From NCBI GenBank assembly GCA_030538175.1, contig JAUNUL010000058.1, positions 1 to 9,982 of the forward strand: a stretch of DNA of 9,982 nucleotides, given 5' to 3'. The notes below the pieces were generated by a model that was given only the letters and a program-made list of their open reading frames with translations, searched no databases and was not told the origin of the DNA. Shown here in pieces: positions 8,762 through 9,982 of the stretch. The stretch is from Propionibacteriaceae bacterium. GTDB taxonomy: Bacteria > Actinomycetota > Actinomycetes > Propionibacteriales > Propionibacteriaceae. Both the position numbers and the translations under genes were made by a program. How positions within the stretch are numbered: position 1 is the stretch's first letter; each line of letters begins with the position of its first letter.

Positions 8762-8791
8762 GTTCTAAAACATCTGACCGGCAGGTGACAA
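8762..8791 (-). promoter_or_regulatory. Candidate sigma-70-type promoter of the peptide transport operon
   Basis: On the minus strand, TTGTCA (8786-8791, 5 of 6 to TTGACA) and TAGAAC (8762-8767, 4 of 6 to TATAAT) are 18 bases apart. A start near 8755 would give a leader of about 45 bases to the ATG at 8710. This is the best-looking promoter in the only sizeable gap upstream of the operon. The -10 overlaps a short GAAC-C-GTTC inverted repeat (8757-8765), which could be an operator half-site pair or chance. Confidence 0.45.
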
Positions 8792-8817
8792 CCTTCCAGC
8801 CCAAGCGCAACGCATTT

Positions 8818-8836
8818 GTGACCAATGAGTAACCAA
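8818..8836 (-). promoter_or_regulatory. Tandem 8-mer, possible regulator site upstream of the operon promoter
   Basis: Minus strand TTGGTTAC (8829-8836) and TTGGTCAC (8818-8825) match at 7 of 8 positions and are spaced 11 bases start to start, about one helical turn. They lie about 27 bases beyond the candidate -35, a usual place for an activator. The same bases also read as an imperfect inverted repeat, GTGAC-N6-GTAAC (8818-8833). The binding protein is unknown, and short repeats like this can arise by chance. Confidence 0.25.
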
Positions 8837-8859
8837 GGGTGGCCATGCCGCCGTTTCGG

Positions 8860-9982
8860 CTAGTCGAGGGGCGCGTACTTCTCCACCGACGTCACCGCGC
8901 GGCGGAGGATATCCGTTGCCTCCGCGAGTGGCCGGCGTACGCCCGGGGCCAGGTCCACCGACGCCAACAGATCCTGGGCCAACTCGAGCGTCCGCCGATT
9001 GTTGGCAGTGACCGGGAAGGCCCGCGAGACCACCTGGCCCAGGGCCCACCCGCTCCGGAAATTGGCCGTGTGGTTGATGTGGCGGAAGAACTTCTCCACG
9101 AAAACGTCGGTCACCTCACCCTGATGCGGCAAGAAGAACCCTTCGGCTGTCGCATAGAGCTCGTACGCGCTGAGCTCACCTGGGCTCATCAGCGCGGTGA
9201 ACGCGGCAGCCTTGGCCTCGGGATCCGGCAACGCGGCCAGCGCTCTGGCCCGATGCACCCGACCGGCGGTGCTCCGGTCGGTGGCGTATGCCTGTTCGAT
9301 CAGGCCGCGATCCCCGTTGAGGCTGACCAACCGAGTCGTCACTGCCCACCGCAGATCCGCATCCAGCACCCGGCCATCGGGCAGCCCCTCCCCCGCCAAC
9401 CAGCCGGCCAACGCATCGGCGTCATCGGTGCAGCCCATCAGGGCGCGCCACATCGACAGTTGGAGGTCGGTCCCGGGCTGGGACTTCGCGAGGATGTCGC
9501 TGGCGGTGTCCGCGATCCAGCACAACCGTTCCTGGCGCTGGTCGGGGCGTGTGAAGGGCCCAGCCGCAACCGTCTGGGCCCAATCCAGGATGGCCCGCGC
9601 GATCAGGTCTTCGCCCTCGTCCGGCAGCTCGGCGCGGACCGTTTCCAACGCCACTTTCGGGTCGAGTTCGGCTGACCGCATCTGATCCCGGATGCTGTTC
9701 CACAACACGACCCGCGCCAGGGGATCTGCGACCGCCGAGACCGGCGGCCAGTCGGCGACAGGGCGACTGGGGCGTACGCGGGCCCAGGTCTCATCGGCCA
9801 CATCGGGCAGGACGAAGCCGGCGGGGAGGACCACCTCCGATGCAGCGGAGATCTCCAGCCGAGCCCGGCCCAGCTCCGTGCCATCATCAGCGAGCGTCGC
9901 GATGGTGAGCGTGTGGGCTCGGCGGGCGGGCTCGCCCCCGGGCGTACGCCGGACCTGCGCCGACCGCGGCGGCGCCCCCTCC
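8860..9982 (-). CDS. pepN: Aminopeptidase N (M1 family, PepN), C-terminal part; N-terminus outside window
   Basis: The frame is open from the window edge to a TAG at 8860-8862, giving 373 residues with no start in the window. A GTG at 9832-9834 lies inside a continuous reading frame and is not the start. About 30 residues from the edge comes the end of the beta domain (AHTLTIATLADDGTELG), then VLPAGFVLPDVADETWARVR, and then the helical ERAP1-like C-terminal domain typical of actinobacterial PepN. Helix motifs recognised include DPLARVVLWNSIRDQMRSAE, PGTDLQLSMWRAL, VLDADLRWAVTTRLVSL and ARALAALPDPEAKAAAF. The gluzincin HEXXH active site and GAMEN motif should lie upstream, outside the window. 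The enzyme is a zinc aminopeptidase removing N-terminal residues from peptides in the cytoplasm. It sits on the same strand, 149 bases before the peptide transporter, which fits a peptide-use neighbourhood; pepN may also be an unrelated neighbour. Confidence 0.88.
   Translation of the reverse strand, partial: EGAPPRSAQVRRTPGGEPARRAHTLTIATLADDGTELGRARLEISAASEVVLPAGFVLPDVADETWARVRPSRPVADWPPVSAVADPLARVVLWNSIRDQMRSAELDPKVALETVRAELPDEGEDLIARAILDWAQTVAAGPFTRPDQRQERLCWIADTASDILAKSQPGTDLQLSMWRALMGCTDDADALAGWLAGEGLPDGRVLDADLRWAVTTRLVSLNGDRGLIEQAYATDRSTAGRVHRARALAALPDPEAKAAAFTALMSPGELSAYELYATAEGFFLPHQGEVTDVFVEKFFRHINHTANFRSGWALGQVVSRAFPVTANNRRTLELAQDLLASVDLAPGVRRPLAEATDILRRAVTSVEKYAPLD

Noticed and set aside
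8850..8860. GCCG-TTT-CGGC mini-hairpin at the pepN stop as a terminator
   Set aside because: The stem is only 4 bp with a 3-base loop and no U-tract follows; it is too weak to call.
9832..9834. GTG as the start of a separate 324-residue gene
   Set aside because: The frame continues upstream to the window edge with recognisable PepN sequence, so the GTG is an internal Val codon.

Overview
This is a high-G+C stretch that reads as the chromosome of an actinobacterium. GC-rich third codon positions leave long open shadows on the + strand, and the solute-binding lipoproteins and M1 aminopeptidase are of actinobacterial type. Genus cannot be fixed from the window. Every gene I can support lies on the minus strand, so the layout is read from right to left. 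I saw no RNA genes, insertion sequences, CRISPR array, phage genes or attachment sites, and no gene-free stretch longer than about 150 bases.

Right edge (8860-9982): the C-terminal part of a PepN-type aminopeptidase N; its catalytic half lies outside the window. A 149-base gap follows, holding a plausible sigma-70-type promoter, a repeated 8-mer upstream of it, a small leader hairpin and a strong Shine-Dalgarno site.

Centre (1283-8710): a complete peptide-type (Dpp/Opp) ABC importer operon. The order is substrate-binding lipoprotein 1, permease B, permease C, ATPase D, ATPase F, substrate-binding lipoprotein 2. Lipoprotein 1 is separated from the permeases by 132 bases containing consecutive stem-loops. 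From permease B onward the genes are packed with overlaps of 1-11 bases or a gap of 11 bases, which indicates one transcript with coupled translation. The two lipoproteins are clear paralogues and would share one membrane complex. A flavin reductase-like gene follows lipoprotein 2 after a single base.

Left edge (1-574): the N-terminal part of a membrane-anchored VanW/YoaR-like cell-envelope protein with a TTG start, running off the window.

Working model: peptides are captured by either lipoprotein, imported by the B/C/D/F complex, and trimmed in the cytoplasm by peptidases such as the neighbouring PepN. The flavin reductase has no evident role in this. The window is mostly conventional. The points worth a second look are the paired binding proteins with different predicted disulfides, the hairpin cluster after the first of them, and the coupled flavin reductase.
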